Shown: piece after piece, positions 12,621-24,351 of the stretch
How positions within the stretch are numbered: the stretch's first letter is position 1
Layout: every line of letters starts with the position of its first letter
Source of the DNA: Symsagittifera roscoffensis
Lineage: Eukaryota; Xenacoelomorpha; Acoela; Convolutidae
NCBI RefSeq assembly: GCF_963678635.1
Contig: NC_087065.1
Span: 1,800,001 to 1,864,000 of the forward strand
Reading direction: 5' to 3'
Length of the DNA stretch: 64,000 nt
Notes under the pieces: model-generated
Databases searched by the model: none
Told to the model about the DNA's origin: nothing
The model's input: only the letters and a program-made list of their open reading frames with translations
Translations under genes and position numbers: made by a program

Positions 12621-13277
12621 ATGGAAACGGAACTGTTATTTTTGCGGGAAAAAGTTGAAAAACAAGAATGTGAAATTACGAGTCTTAAACTTAAGCAGTT
12701 AAACATAGACACCAGGCTGCGAGCTCAGGAAAGGTAAACTAGCAAGGATAGTGTGCTTGTATGGAATCCGCCGTTCGATGCAAGGGCAGTAGATGACGTT
12801 ACGGATGCGATAATTGATTTTTTCAGGACAAGTCTGAAAGTTACCATTTCTCGAGGGGGAATTATAGCTTGTCACATGTATATGGGAAATTACGGAAATA
12901 ATATGCCCACTATCATTTGCAAGTTTGTATACTTCGACGATAAGCACTCTGTATACAAGGCCAGGAGGAATCTGAAATATCAGAAAAACATTTTAAACAA
13001 GCGTAACATATATATTACGGAACGTCTTCCTGAACAAGAGGCAATAATTAAGAAAGCGGCCGCTGATATGGACTAAATAACTACCACTCATAACTGCATC
13101 GTATCAGTGCTTGTCCATGATGAAAATCGTCGGGGCGAAACAAAGTTTATGCGAGTTGACGCAGGAGATGAATTGCAAACGATTAATGCTGTTAAGCGAA
13201 AAAAACGAATCTACACCGACTATCGTCATGACAACAATGAAGGGGAATCCCCTGCAAACAAAAAACCAACTCATTGA
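12621..13277 (+). pseudogene. LINE ORF1 protein (coiled coil plus RNA-binding-like core), interrupted by stops
   Basis: One reading frame runs from an ATG at 12621 to a TGA at 13275. It is interrupted by TAA at 12735 and TAA at 13074. The first ~38 residues form a Leu/Glu/Lys heptad pattern fitting a coiled coil. The middle (KFVYFDDKHSVYKARRN, then NIYITERLPEQE) fits the RRM-like and C-terminal core of L1-type ORF1 RNA chaperones, and the tail (VRVDAGDEL-like) continues in the same frame after the second stop. A separate short frame just upstream (ATG near 12532) may be the true N-terminus displaced by a frameshift. ORF1 proteins of this type bind LINE RNA and form the RNP for target-primed reverse transcription. 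Both interruptions being TAA is probably chance decay. Confidence 0.65.
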
Positions 13278-14226
13278 TTGGATTTTGAACGGATAATGTG
13301 TGCCGCCTGTTAAACTTTGACAGAAAAACACAAAATGAATTGAGTTAAACTGTAAAGCATATGAACTGCTATTCTAGAACTGCAGAGTGGTTATGTTTGT
13401 GACAAAACATGTTGAATTACTCTCTGTTATTATTCCCCTTAGGCGGACAACAAATTAGCAATAATACGAGTGACAAAAATCGATTTTTGTTTCTATTTTT
13501 TATCGTATAATTTTTTTCTTTCTTAAATATATTTTTATTGCGTTTAGTTTTCATATTTTTCTTAACATAGGAATTATCAGCAAACAAATAAATGATTATT
13601 CTCTAACAAAACCTTAGGTCAGTTTGTGTGATTTCCGCACTGCTGTTCTAATACTTAATAAAGAAGAACAATCCAAGAAGTCCTCCTTTAAAAAAGAAAA
13701 ACCAATAATAAGTTGGTGCGATTTCCGCGCTGCTTTGTGGTTATTTAAACTAAATTATGTTTTATTTTCTTTTAAAACAAAACTAGAATAAAACCCAAAA
13801 AAAAATTTACCCTGCTCTTTTAGTTCCCAGAGCTTGCGTGATTTCCGCGCTGCTCTTGCGATCCTTAATTGTAGATGCTGAAAATGAGGAAAACAATGAA
13901 AATAAAATGGAAAAAGTCAGGAAAAACGAAAATTATATAAGCTGAAAAAGGAAAAGAAGGAGGCGAGGGATTGGAGGGGAAATTAAAGAACCCTATACGG
14001 GTATAAAACTGAAAGCTAGCAATATTTGTATTTTTGCGAAGAAAAAGAATATTTGTGCGATAAAAAGAATATCCTAAGACAAGGAGGAGAAACTACCTAG
14101 AGTTTGTGCGATTTCCGCACTGCCCTGGGTGGCTTCTGATTTCTGACAACTCATTGATCTTCAAAAATTGGTTAAATTTTCAACTAGTTAAGAAACCACG
14201 CGAGAATAATACTGTACACAGAACAT
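13278..14226 (+). promoter_or_regulatory. LINE inter-ORF region with four co-varying hairpins
   Basis: Between ORF1 and ORF2 lies about 950 bp without a coding frame. It contains four copies of a 15-nt hairpin, five stem bases, loop ATTTC, five stem bases, always followed by TGC. Positions are 13626-13640 (GTGTG/CGCAC), 13716-13730 (GTGCG/CGCGC), 13836-13850 (GCGTG/CGCGC) and 14106-14120 (GTGCG/CGCAC). Sequence differences keep pairing, using G-C, A-T or G-T pairs. The upstream flank AGYTKG is also conserved. A role in ORF2 translation, RNP assembly or template recognition is inference. Confidence 0.7.
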
Positions 14227-17116
14227 ATGGTTAACAGAGACATGGAGGAAACAAATTCTAAAACTTTTTCAGTGTTTTTACAAAACATCAGATCACTGCC
14301 CCGAAACTTTGAAGAATTTGAATTAGAAATAGAACAGTTGGCCCAACGTCCAGATATCATTTGTTTAAATGAAACCTGGCTCAAAAATAACTCTGACAAT
14401 GATATTTTCCAAATTCAAGGATACGAACCTCTCTATAGTTGCGCTAGAATTAAACGAGGAGGAGGTATTGGCATATATGTTAACACTGGGTCAGATCATA
14501 GGATAATAAAACAAAGAAAAGATAACAATATGCAAATCTTGTCAGTTCTCATAAAAACACAAATAAATCAGAAAATTGTAGTAACCTGTGTTTTCATTCC
14601 ACCAAATTCTCTAAACAACGCTACCTTCGAAAGCCTGCAAAATTATTTGGATGGATTAACGCTAGGGCCTGAAACTGATCACATAGTTTGTGGTGATTTC
14701 AACGTAAATTTTCTGTTAAACTCGACAGCGGAAAAAAATTGAGGATATTATGATAGGAAATGGCATGTTAGAAAACAAAATGAGTTGCCTCCCAACAAGA
14801 GTGACAGAACGTCGTAGCACTTTGATTGACTTATTTTTCTGTACATCAAGTTTCTCAACCAAAACCATCAAAAGTTCAGTGTCTGATCATTTTGGTGTTC
14901 TTTTTTTTTAAATTTTCTGAAAAAGGACGTTTTTACTGAAAAAACTTTTGCTAGAAACTGAAACAAGATGAAAAAAAGGGATATAAGTGAGAAGTTAAGT
15001 TTTTATTTGCAACATGAGATTGGCAAATGTATGCAGTTATGGAATCCCGAAGACCCTCAAATGTCTTCTAGGATTTTACAAAAAATAAATTCGATCCTTA
15101 TGAAGGCAGTTGATACTTTTTTTTCAAAGCGTTTACTAGTACAATCAGAAAGACATCCATGGATTGACAATGAAGTAAAAATTGCAGCGGCAAAAAAGCT
15201 ACGGTTACGACAGGAGTTTTTGAATATTAAAACAACGGATGCCCGGAATAAGTATAGTTCCCAAAATAAAATTGTCAAAAACCTAATCATCCGTAAAAAA
15301 CGAGAAAACTATCAAAATAAACTAATGCTTGAGTCTAATTGTAAAACGAAAACTTTTTTCGAAACTTTTAAGGAAATGAGTGGTAAAGGGAAAAAATCTA
15401 AATCATTAAATCTATCTAACGGGGACGCTGAGCATTTTAACGAATACTTCGCAAATATTGGCGCCAGACTCACACAGAGCAAACCAAACTGCATGGAAAA
15501 TAATGTTAAACGTCAGCAGCAATCGTTGTTTTGAAAAAAATTGATTTAATTGAAGTCATTGAAGTCATCGAAAGTTTAAAAAATATATATAGTACAGATT
15601 GCTATGATATCAGCACTGTTATCGTCAAGCATTTAAAAACTATACTAGCAGGCCCTTTGACTGAAATTTTTAATGACTGCCTAACCTCAGGAATCTATCC
15701 AAATTGTTTAAAAATTGCAAAAATTGTTCCAATTTTCAAGGAGGGAGACATCGATGACCCCTCAGACTATAGACCAATTTCGCTTCTTCCAGTTCTGGGC
15801 AAAATTTTTGAGCGTATAATTTTTAAACGAGCCCAATCATATGTAGACAAGTTTAAAATCATCCGAAATACTCAGTTTGGCTTCAGATCAAATAGAAGCA
15901 CTGTTGACGCCATCCTTACTTTGTTGGAAGAAGTTTCAACATCATTATCGAACAAAAAACTAACTGTTCAGAATACGTTTTTAGACCTAACAAAGGCTTT
16001 TGACACAGTTGATCACTCTAGTCTGTTAATAAAATTGGAACAAATGGGATTCAGAGGGCCTGTCTTAAATCTATTGGAATCTTACCTTGACAATCGCTAT
16101 CAGTACATTGAAACTAACTCTTTTAAGACCGAACTTAAACTGGTATCCTTTGGTGTACCTCAAGGATCTATCCTTGGCCCACTTTTGTTCATATTATACA
16201 TAAACGATCTACAAATAGCCACAAAAACACAGGGGTACTTTTGTATGCTGATGACACTGTTCTGAAATCCACAAACAACAAAGACTATATTGCTTTTGCA
16301 CATAGATCAGCTTTGCCTGAAGTAAATGATTGGTTAGACAAGAACAAACTGACACTGAATGTCAAAAAAACCAAAACCATGAGATACTGTTGGAGCACAA
16401 AAACTGAAGAACGACCAGTAAATTATTTTTTAAATGACACCCAAATAGAAGATGTTGAATGTTTTAAAAATCTTGGAATTCTCCTTGACTGTAAATTGAA
16501 TTTTCATCAGCATATTGATAAGGTAAACAACAAAATTTTGCAATTCTGTGGAGTGTTTTTTCAATTTAGAAAGCTTCTAACTGGACAGCAATTAATATTT
16601 GCGTATAAAAGTTACGTGCAACCAATCATCCAATATGGAGTTTTAGTTTATGCAAATACCGACAAAACCAAACTCTTGGGACTAGAAATGAAAATCAGAA
16701 GGCTAATCAGAATAATTTTTTATAAACACAGGTTGGATTCAATCACTGAAATAACGCATGATAATTAAATATATACCGTAAGAGAATTGTTTGCTTACGA
16801 AGTTCTGAAATTAACCGGAAAAATTATTCGAAAAGAGTGCCAAGTTGAAACCTTGAGATATTCTATTACTGAGCAAGAATTGAACGTGATATTTTCAAAG
16901 CGAAAAACAAATCAAAAGTTAGCTATAAACAGAAATAAACTAAACAGAGGGTCGATTACACCTAAAATTAGAAAAATGTTCAACTTCGTAATAAATTTTT
17001 TTCCCACCTGGGTCAATTTCTTGAAAAGGGCTTCTCGGTTTCAATTAAATAGTTTTAGTCATAAATTTTTGGATAATTACATTCAAGGAAATACGATTTT
17101 ACTGGGCATGCTTTGA
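14227..17116 (+). pseudogene. LINE ORF2: APE endonuclease and reverse transcriptase, frameshifted
   Basis: The endonuclease shows FLQNIRSL, LNETWL (catalytic Glu), GGGIGIYV and CGDFNVN (Asp/Asn pair). After a frameshift in an A7 run near 14737 it continues with a TLIDLFF strand and a SVSDHFGV motif (catalytic Asp-His). A linker (14968-15530) follows. A second frameshift in an A7 run at about 15534 leads into the reverse transcriptase: DYRPISLLPVLGKIFERI, the FLDLTKAFDTVDH motif A, GVPQGSILGPLLFILYINDL and, after a third frameshift near 16240, YADD. A TAA at about 16766 interrupts the same frame before the C-terminal region ending at 17116. In intact relatives this protein nicks target DNA and copies the LINE RNA in place. 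The motif set fits the Jockey/CR1 group; no RNase H or zinc-knuckle end was evident. Confidence 0.85.
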
Positions 17117-17567
17117 GACCTTTTTTGATCAATAAGTAGAACTTGTTTCTGTTGGTTTCTAAGTTATGGGTAGAAAAGACTACCTGAGAAAACTAAATTA
17201 ATTTTTTTTATAGAGAATGGTTTAAAGGTGGGTGCGAATAAAGAGGTTTTACATTTAAAAAATGGTTACCGGTAGAAAATGCATTGCATTGGATTAAAGA
17301 ATTTAAGTACTTTTTTTTGTTCTCCGCTTAATGAGACACCTGAAAACGGGCCTTGTTGGCTTAATGGTGTTCTCCCGAACAATTCTAATTTGTATTTATA
17401 AATTTTTATAAATAACTTTGTAACTAGATATCGTTTGGAAACAATTTATTATTATTATATTAATCGGTTTTTTTCTTTGAACTCGACTAAAAACTTTTAC
17501 TCCTTTTAAAAAAAGATGGGAAAGTGCGCGCCGATCAATTGAGTTTGTTCTCCTTTTCATATTCCAG
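17117..17567 (+). other. LINE 3' tail and remaining intron up to the host exon
   Basis: 17117-17462 reads as LINE 3'-UTR ending in an ATT-rich simple tract. 17463-17567 ends in a pyrimidine-rich run and ATTCCAG, a splice acceptor before the next exon. Confidence 0.55.
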
Positions 17568-17979
17568 TCAGTTCTCAGCCGCGTCTCCGCCCAGATTCAA
17601 CCAGATGATGCCAGGCAGGAACAACCCAACTGGATACAGTCCCCACCCGGCGGCCGGCAAGCCCTCCCTCCCCATGCCTCCCGCCAGAGGGCGACCGGCC
17701 AGTGCCCTGGCTCAGTCCTCTGGCTACATGCAGTACTACCCGAAACCCCTCTCTGGCCAGGGCATGGGGGCAGGGGCAGGGGCAGGGGGCATGAAGCCTT
17801 TCGGAGACCATCACACTTTGGGCAAGAACTTCATGGCCCCTGGAAGGTCAGCCTCGCCTATGATGGGCTCAATGGGCCGAAGTTCTATGGGGGCTCCAAT
17901 GTCGATGGCAAGTAGATCACAATTGGGGAAAAACAAACACGTCGAGTTCCACCCAGTGGCCACTCGGACATTCTACTGA
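17568..17979 (+). CDS. Terminal exon of a host gene, Gly/Met/Ser/Pro-rich C-terminus, unknown product
   Basis: A strong acceptor (CTCCTTTTCATATTCCAG) opens an exon that reads without stops for about 136 codons to a TGA at 17977. It is strikingly GC-rich compared with its surroundings, as expected of a real coding exon in AT-rich DNA. The product is low in complexity: PPRFNQMMPGRNN near the start, a GMGAGAGAGG stretch in the middle, Met/Ser/Gly-rich repeats, and a more ordered end (KNKHVEFHPVATRTFY). No domain is recognisable. Upstream exons are not visible in this window; the LINE probably sits in the preceding intron. The exact acceptor is uncertain because another CAG lies about 10 bp downstream. 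Confidence 0.7.
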
Positions 17980-18052
17980 TCGGAGAGTTCGCTACAAAAG
18001 AAGAGAAGGAAAGAAGGAGAGCCATGAGATGACTATCTACTGTAAATTATAA

Positions 18053-18058
18053 AATAAA
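18053..18058 (+). terminator. Polyadenylation signal AATAAA
   Basis: The hexamer lies 74 bp after the stop codon of the terminal exon, a usual 3'-UTR distance, followed by an AT-rich tract. Confidence 0.6.
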
Positions 18059-18059
18059 T

Positions 18060-20139
18060 ATCATATAATAATTTTGTCTAATTATATTTCCGATAAATTG
18101 ACAAAATTCCAGCCAAGCTGCTCTATCAATTCAAAAACAGAATGGGTTTAGATTGGGTTTCTCTTAGACATACAGAAGAAGCAACCTTCTCAATCATTCT
18201 GGATTAACTAAAACAAAAAAATCTGACTGCAAGAGTATGTAAAAACAAAAGCATATCAGAAAAAGAGGATAGCTGGTTACTGCGCAAGTAGCACAGAATG
18301 CTCCGACCATAGTGTACAAAAACACAAAAAAAAGTTTTTTTTTCAAATCAGTGTCGTTTTTTCTGCGCGGTGTGATAAAAAAATCTGAACGAAAACCTGG
18401 AACTTAGGAATTTTTGATAGTCATAGTAAAATAAGCAACATTTAGAAAAATGACGCAGAAAACAATAAAAACAAACAAAAAAAATCAAGTTTTTTGCAAA
18501 AGTTTTGAATTTTTGAAGTTTTCAACTTCCAAATGGCGCTAGCAAAACTCCAAAAACAATTTTACTTGAGTAAAATTAATTTTTCACGGCCTAATTTTAG
18601 CAAAAATAGCTATTGTAAGCCTGCTCGCTAGCTTTATTTGCTCGAGTTCTGACTAAAAATCAAAAGTTTTAAGCCTGTTTTCTCGATACTGTGACAACTT
18701 TTTGAAAGTTTTTAGTGTCGTTCGAATCAAAAGTGCTTTAATATGATAGATCTTTCGACCCATTCCATAATTATATGTGGTACCTGCTTTTGCGTGAAAA
18801 ACAAAAAGACAAAATCATAAAAACGCACTCGAAACACACTCGAAAACTAAGTTCCTCGCATTTTTTAAATAGTCAGAACAAATAGCAAAAATAAGTCAAA
18901 CTCATTTTCTTGGCACTTTTAACTCGCATACATGACTGGTCGTGTGGGTCAATCGAAACCTTGCATCGCGAGGCAAACAACCCGAACAGAAAAGTGTCCG
19001 CGACTGACCCAAATTTTGCGACCAATGCAACTTTTCTTTCCCAAAAAATTTGAAAATTTAGAATAATTTAGGCAGTTTTGATATTATTTTACTAAAAACA
19101 ATGGTTTGTTAATATTAAATATTTTGCCCAGATGGTCAACTTGCGCAGTTTTATCCACTGCATGATCCTCGTGGTATTCCTTTATCAAGAAGCAAAAATC
19201 TTTTCTCGTACTTCTTTGGAGATATTGTGTCTTACTCTATCCATTTATTCAGGAGTCTGGCACACAGGCTCGGATTATAAGGGGATTCGACCCTCTCACT
19301 AACTAAAGTGTCCCTCTTTTGGTATTATTTTATGACATCCAATTTAGGCCGACCAATTAAAATCTATCATAACAAAGCACTTTCGAACACAGCACCATAA
19401 AAACAAACATTTTAAAATTTTGTTATTTTCGGCTCTTATATATTCAATGTCAATCTATTGTTTTAGGAGTAAAATACTATGAGAAAACTCCAGCCTTACA
19501 GCCGATAATGAGATAACTTCAACCTTACTAGCCGATTGGTGTACCTTAAACCGACCGACAGAAGGGCAAAAACCAACCCAAAACTCGCGAAAGTCCAGAA
19601 ATTTGCGTAGTTTTGTCGGAAAACTGAAGTTTACCTTTAAACTGAATTTTTTCTGCATTTTCGGCCAGAAAATTTATGGTTTTTATTTTTGCAAAAAGTA
19701 GATTTAACGTTTCATCGTGGATATTGACAAAAAACCAATTTTTGTGGTTTTTTAAGATCAAAAAGTAATCGCTTAAATTGAAAGCAAAAATGTATTATAA
19801 TCTGTTGTAATGGTTTTTTGACAATTGAAAATGATCGATTAAAATCCTCTAAAAATCTTTTCTCATGATTGCACGGGTCATAAAAACTAATTATTTATCA
19901 AACGTTTTTTGCCAATACAAGCAGTTAAAATAAATGTTCCCCATGAAACTAGTGCGTGATCTAAGTGCCGAGCAGAAGTGTTCTCAGATGTTCGACCATA
20001 CTTGATTAATCAAACCGGCCGGGACAGTGTTTAAGCCTGACTGAGTCACTGTATTTAAACTTGTCATTTTAGACGTCAAATTTATGCATTATGAACAGTT
20101 TATTTCAGCAGTAATTGTCCAAGTAGATGCCTGGGTTGA
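18060..20139. other. Intergenic AT-rich DNA, no gene recognised
   Basis: No exon-like GC rise, conserved motif or transposon end was seen. Short frames on both strands are of the length expected by chance. Confidence 0.5.
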
Positions 20140-21490
20140 CCTCCTCGCAAACAAAACGCTAGTTATACAATTTCACGAATGCAGCTAATGAGAAAACGCT
20201 AGTCATACAATTTCATACTATGAATATTGTATGACTAGCATTTTTTTCAAAAATATTCTATTCTTCCACATCAACTAAAAATTTATAAACTAAAATTGAG
20301 GACGTTAATAACTGATAAAATATATGAAATGGTCTTAAAATTGATTTTGGAGACTAAAAATCTCGAAAAATTGATAACACATTTTTTCGTTGAAAAATGC
20401 TAGTCATACAATATCTTAGTATGAAAATGTGTGACTAGCAATTTTTTTTTAAAAAACAAATCCAAAATTGGGGAGCTCAATTTTAGTTCTTTTTTGTTTG
20501 CAAAACATTTCAAGTCGCAAGCAAACAAATATCGGAAGTTTTTTGCCTCTTACGTATTCCGGGCACAGTCTTTTTCACAAAAACAACCAAAATCAGAATG
20601 TGTGTTTTGTGTGAAGCTAAAAAAAAATTTGTTAAAAATTTTGTATAGTAAGAGACATTTAAATTCAGTCCGCGATTTACATAGACTCAAATTTTCAAAA
20701 AGGAAGCTTTTTGCCGTACACCAAAAATTACAAATTTTTGAAATATTTATGTGCGAAATTGGAACATTAATTCACATGGCGACTCTCCAAAACCAGTTAA
20801 TCTGCGAGATTTCTGTTAGTCAACCTGTTGGTTTTCTCACATGAAAAAACCTCTGGCTATTGTTCCGACTTTGGCAACAAAAGTATCAGAATATTTGTGC
20901 TCAGGGTGGATTTGTTTCTTCAGACAAATTTCGAATTTTTAAATAGTCATTTTCGACGGAATATTTTTTCATCATTCAAAAGGTATCGTTGTCTTGAGTT
21001 TAATTTGGAAGAGATATTTAACCTGAGATCATTTTTTGTAAAAACATGGGGTTTATTTTGAGACAATTAAAGCTTAACGCGCTTAACGCTTAGCACTATT
21101 AACTCATAATCGGAGATTTAATCCGTCTTAGAAATCATTCCAAATGGGTTGAAGGAAGCTTATTTGCCATAAATCATTTGTTACTAGGAGCAAAACTTAC
21201 ACAAAAAGTCTCAAATTTGTTTCTTACTACATTTAACGAAATCTTAAAGACCTTAAAAGGCAGTCAGAGCAATCAGGGCTTTACTCTGATACGGACAGTC
21301 TTATTGTGTTTAGAACTGAACGCAAAAAAAAATTCATACACACAATTTCATGCAAACGAAAGAGTTCTATAGTCACACAATTACACAATGCGAATAAATG
21401 CTAGTCGTAAAGTTTATCAGACAATTTTCAAGAGAAGTGTGAAACGCTAATTTCACAAATGTGAAATTGTATGATCAGCGGTTTTGTCAA
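20140..21490. mobile_element. Foldback-type DNA element, second member of the GGGTTGAC family
   Basis: The left end reads GGGTTGACC with AACGCTAGTTATACAATTTCAC soon after. The right end (21449-21490) reads, inverted, GTGAAATTGTATGATCAGCGG and GTCAACCCG. Inside are near-perfect hairpins at 20198-20239 and 20399-20439 made of GCTAGTCATACAAT and its complement. No transposase gene is visible, so it would be non-autonomous. The same termini occur at 9753-10851. Confidence 0.45.
20198..20239. repeat. Near-perfect 42 bp palindrome
   Basis: GCTAGTCATACAAT pairs with ATTGTATGACTAGC, and the loop itself (TTCATACTATGAA) is palindromic. Confidence 0.85.
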
Positions 21491-21742
21491 CCCGTATTGA
21501 TTGAGATAAAAATTGAAAAATTTATTCAATAGTATAACAATGTGGTAAAAGTTTGCCATATGATGCAGGTAAACAATTGTTTATCTGCATCAAATGACAA
21601 ACCTTTACCACAAAGTAATACTATTGAATGAATTTTTCAATTTTTATCTCAATCAATACGGGTTGACAAAAAACCGCTGGTCATACAATTTCACATTTGT
21701 AAAACTAGCGTTTAACACGTCTCTGGAAAAATTGTCATAAAA
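21411..21742. repeat. Large inverted repeat, about 165 bp arms
   Basis: Centred on AAACAATTGTTT at 21571-21582, the two arms match outward through ATGATGCAGG, TTATTCAATAGTA, CAACCCGTATTGATTGAG and the GCTAGT/TCATACAATTTCAC motif to about 21411 and 21742, with a modest number of mismatches and small gaps. It includes two inverted GGGTTGAC family ends facing each other, so it looks like an inverted duplication of one element end plus its flank. Confidence 0.85.
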
Positions 21743-21822
21743 TGTGCTTAAAATATTAAGAAGTAAAGAATAGAGTTCAATTAAAATGTGTGTTAAGTAC
21801 AAAAGATTAGTTGAGTAAACAC
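21743..21822. repeat. Possible fragment of the 23.4/29.3 kb LTR
   Basis: GCTTAAAATATTAAGAAG, AAAGAATAGAGTTCAA and TTAAAATGTGTGTTA match parts of the LTRs at 23419-23612 and 29336-29532, so a partial solo LTR is likely here. Confidence 0.5.
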
Positions 21823-21831
21823 AAAATGAGG

Positions 21832-22295
21832 GGGGTTGAGAAATTAGACGATAAGCAAATTAGACGGAGGTACTTAAAAGGAATATAGACGATTTTGCAA
21901 AACTGCAATTGTGAGAAAATAGACGAAAGTGAGAGATTAAAATTGTTTGCAGACAAATTGCGCCAAAAAAATATAATTGTTTGTAGACAACAGATAAAAT
22001 TTCGGTAGCCAAAACTTTTACAAGTCAACCATGCATAATTTATTCAATTCAAAATTCTCTTGTAATATTCGGATTTGACATTTTTTGTTCATTTAAACTA
22101 ATTGTTTCGATAGGTATTGGCATTTTATGTTCTTTTTGTATTTGTGAAACTTGACTTTTAAGAAAAAGTTTTGTTCGCCCTTTCCTTTTCATAGCTTTTT
22201 TGTCTAAAATGCCAGATCTGTAAAAAAAAAATTCCGTCTAATTTCGTTTTTGTAGCATCCGTCTAATTTTCTTATCGTCTAATTTCCTAGGCCCA
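21832..22295. mobile_element. MITE with GAAATTAGACGATAAG inverted repeats and a possible 9 bp target duplication
   Basis: The left end contains GAAATTAGACGATAAG followed by AAATTAGACGG; the right end contains the complement (CCGTCTAATTTTCTTATCG then TCTAATTTC). AAAATGAGG stands at 21823-21831 and 22296-22304, directly outside the ends, consistent with a 9 bp target-site duplication. Length is about 464 bp with no ORF. Extra internal copies of TAGACG near both ends are typical of subterminal transposase-binding repeats. Superfamily cannot be assigned without the transposase. Confidence 0.65.
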
Positions 22296-22304
22296 AAAAT
22301 GAGG

Positions 22305-23418
22305 TCTCTGAACTGAATAAGGATTCAATATTTTACTTCACGGATTAGCGATCAGTCTGTTAATTTACACTTAATATATCTGTGGAGTTCTTAATTGTTA
22401 TTTACACAATATGTGTTCTAAGCTCAATCATAGTGCCATGTTTGTCTATTCTTCATGGGAGGGGGGAAACAGTTTGCAGATCCAGTGGCGGACGAGCGTC
22501 ACTTCTCTCGCGTAGCTCCTCCCACTCCTTTCATTGACGTCAGCCTCCTCTTGCTCCGATCGGATTACTTTCATATCAATGGCGATTGAGTCATGACAGT
22601 CCTTATCCTTTTCAGTCATCATTCGCACAATCCTCATCTGCAGTAGAAATGATAATGTATAGCTATAAAGTCCAGTTGCTGCCAATCAGCGTGCATCTAG
22701 GTTATTCTTGAGGGTCAAGGGGGAGGGTGATTTTGATTTTCAAAAAAAATTTTTAGGTCGACGGTCGACCTAAAGAAAATTTACTTTTTGAAAATCAACA
22801 TCACAATCCCTCAAAATAGGGTCTTTGACTAAACTATCACAATTCTCTGATGTCGACATTATGCAATTTCAGTAAAAAAAAACCCTTAATTGACAACAAA
22901 ATTTTCTACACCGGAGGCAAAACTAGGGATTTTGACCGAAAAATTGCAATTTTCAGAGCGTATTCCAATCCCAAAAAAAAATAGTATAATTTGGCGCCTT
23001 TTAAGGTCGATAGAAAACTTTTAGGGTCGATTGGCCGCAAATGGATGTCGTAAAGTAATACCAGCGGGGCAGAAAAATTGTTTCAACGTAAGTCTTTATT
23101 GTGCTTTGGGACAGCTCGGAAAAATCAATTTGGACGGCCTAAAAATGTTCAATAAAACTTTCAAAATGCCCGATCCGCCCTCTGATATCACTCCTTTACC
23201 ATTCTCAAAATTTCATCCTTCCATCTCACTCTAAATTCTATTTCATCCTCACTTTTCATACTCTTTCAGGGTGTAAGAATAATGTACACACCATCAGCTG
23301 TACTTTAGACTATATAGTTAACCTACAACTGCAATTTTAACAGGGTGCAGACCAACTTGGCATGCCTTAGCAAAAAACCGGTTCGATATGAATTGATTCA
23401 CTACACATACCCATGAAA
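22305..23418. other. Intergenic DNA, no gene recognised
   Basis: A short perfect palindrome TTAGGTCGACGGTCGACCTAA lies near 22753. No exon or element end was recognised. A 79-codon minus-strand frame at 22446-22685 has no recognisable motif. Confidence 0.45.
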
Positions 23419-23612
23419 TGTACTAATGCTCTAACTAAACTAAGCTTAAAATAATAAGAAGTAAAGAATAGAGTTCAAATGAAGTGAGTGAACTAAGACA
23501 CAATAACACTGACTTTTACTCACTCCAATGAGGATCGTTAGCGGTAGACAAGGTCATATAAGACCAATTAAAAAAAATTGAACAAGTTAATGAAATAAAG
23601 ACGATCACAACA
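23419..23612 (-). repeat. 3' LTR of the decayed Gypsy element
   Basis: Matches 29336-29532 through CTCTAACTAAACTAAGC, TTAGCGGTAGACAAGG and ATGAAATAAAGACGATCACAACA. The polypurine tract of the element adjoins it on the right. Confidence 0.9.
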
Positions 23613-24351
23613 CCTCCCCTATCTGGGAAAAGTTTGAACTAAACACGTACAAAATAACTGATCCTTATTGTGGTTGCAAAATTTTAAATTACTATAAATT
23701 TATCCGATGGATTTATTCGCTTAAATCTAAAAATAGGTAAGAGGTGCCTGAATTAAACGCTCAATGTTGTATAGCGGGAGTGAAAAAAAAATTCAAACAC
23801 AAAATGGTTTTATGTAAGAAATTCGACGGACTATCAATTTTTTGGTTTCGAAGTTTATGTTTGGGAATTTAACTAAGTGCACCAATGGTTAATTTGCTTG
23901 ATCTGAATTTGGAGGTTTTCTCTTGTTTTAGATGCAAAAATTGCCCAAGCGAAACTTTTAAAAATGACAAATCAGATGAAGAAGAATACAGTTTTAAAGA
24001 GTTTTATTTTTTTGAGATAGGGTCAATTTCTTGCGGAAACTTTTCTCATTATCTATTTTTCGCATTATCTAATCAATGTCTAAATCATCGGAAGTTTCTA
24101 CAACAGAAGTTGATAAGGAGGTAAGTAGCTCCCGTACTTCTTCCTCGTTAAAATTTCTCGATTCGGGGATCACTTCCGTCGGAATTTGTGAGATTATGGA
24201 GCTAGGCTGTTCGACTGACTGTGCAGCCAAGATTTCCCTGCAGTCCCTCTCGTTCTACGAAATGCTATCTCTGATTGAGTCCTCGCTGAAAATGAACGGA
24301 TTACCTGCAGTTTTTATAGCTCTTTCACCTTCAACATCTATATATAACCTT

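Larger units (their letters stand above)
12521..17462 (+). mobile_element. Decayed non-LTR retrotransposon (LINE, Jockey/CR1-like group)
   Basis: Two ORFs in LINE order are present: an ORF1 with coiled coil and RNA-binding-like core (12621-13277), then an ORF2 with APE endonuclease and reverse transcriptase (14227-17116). A ~345 bp 3' tail ends near an ATTATTATTATATTA tract, typical of the simple-repeat tails of CR1/Jockey-type LINEs. The copy carries at least three frameshifts and three in-frame TAA codons, so it is dead. It lies upstream of a host terminal exon in the same orientation, so it may sit in the last intron of that gene. No RNase H domain was seen. Assignment to a named clade would need a phylogeny. 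Confidence 0.85.

Noticed and set aside
13111-13296. Separate 61-codon gene after LINE ORF1
   Set aside because: The ORF1 frame itself continues through this stretch after an in-frame TAA with better protein character; this frame is a shadow.
22446-22685. 79-codon minus-strand frame of mixed composition
   Set aside because: No motif, no splice context and no neighbour supporting a gene; left as unassigned intergenic DNA.
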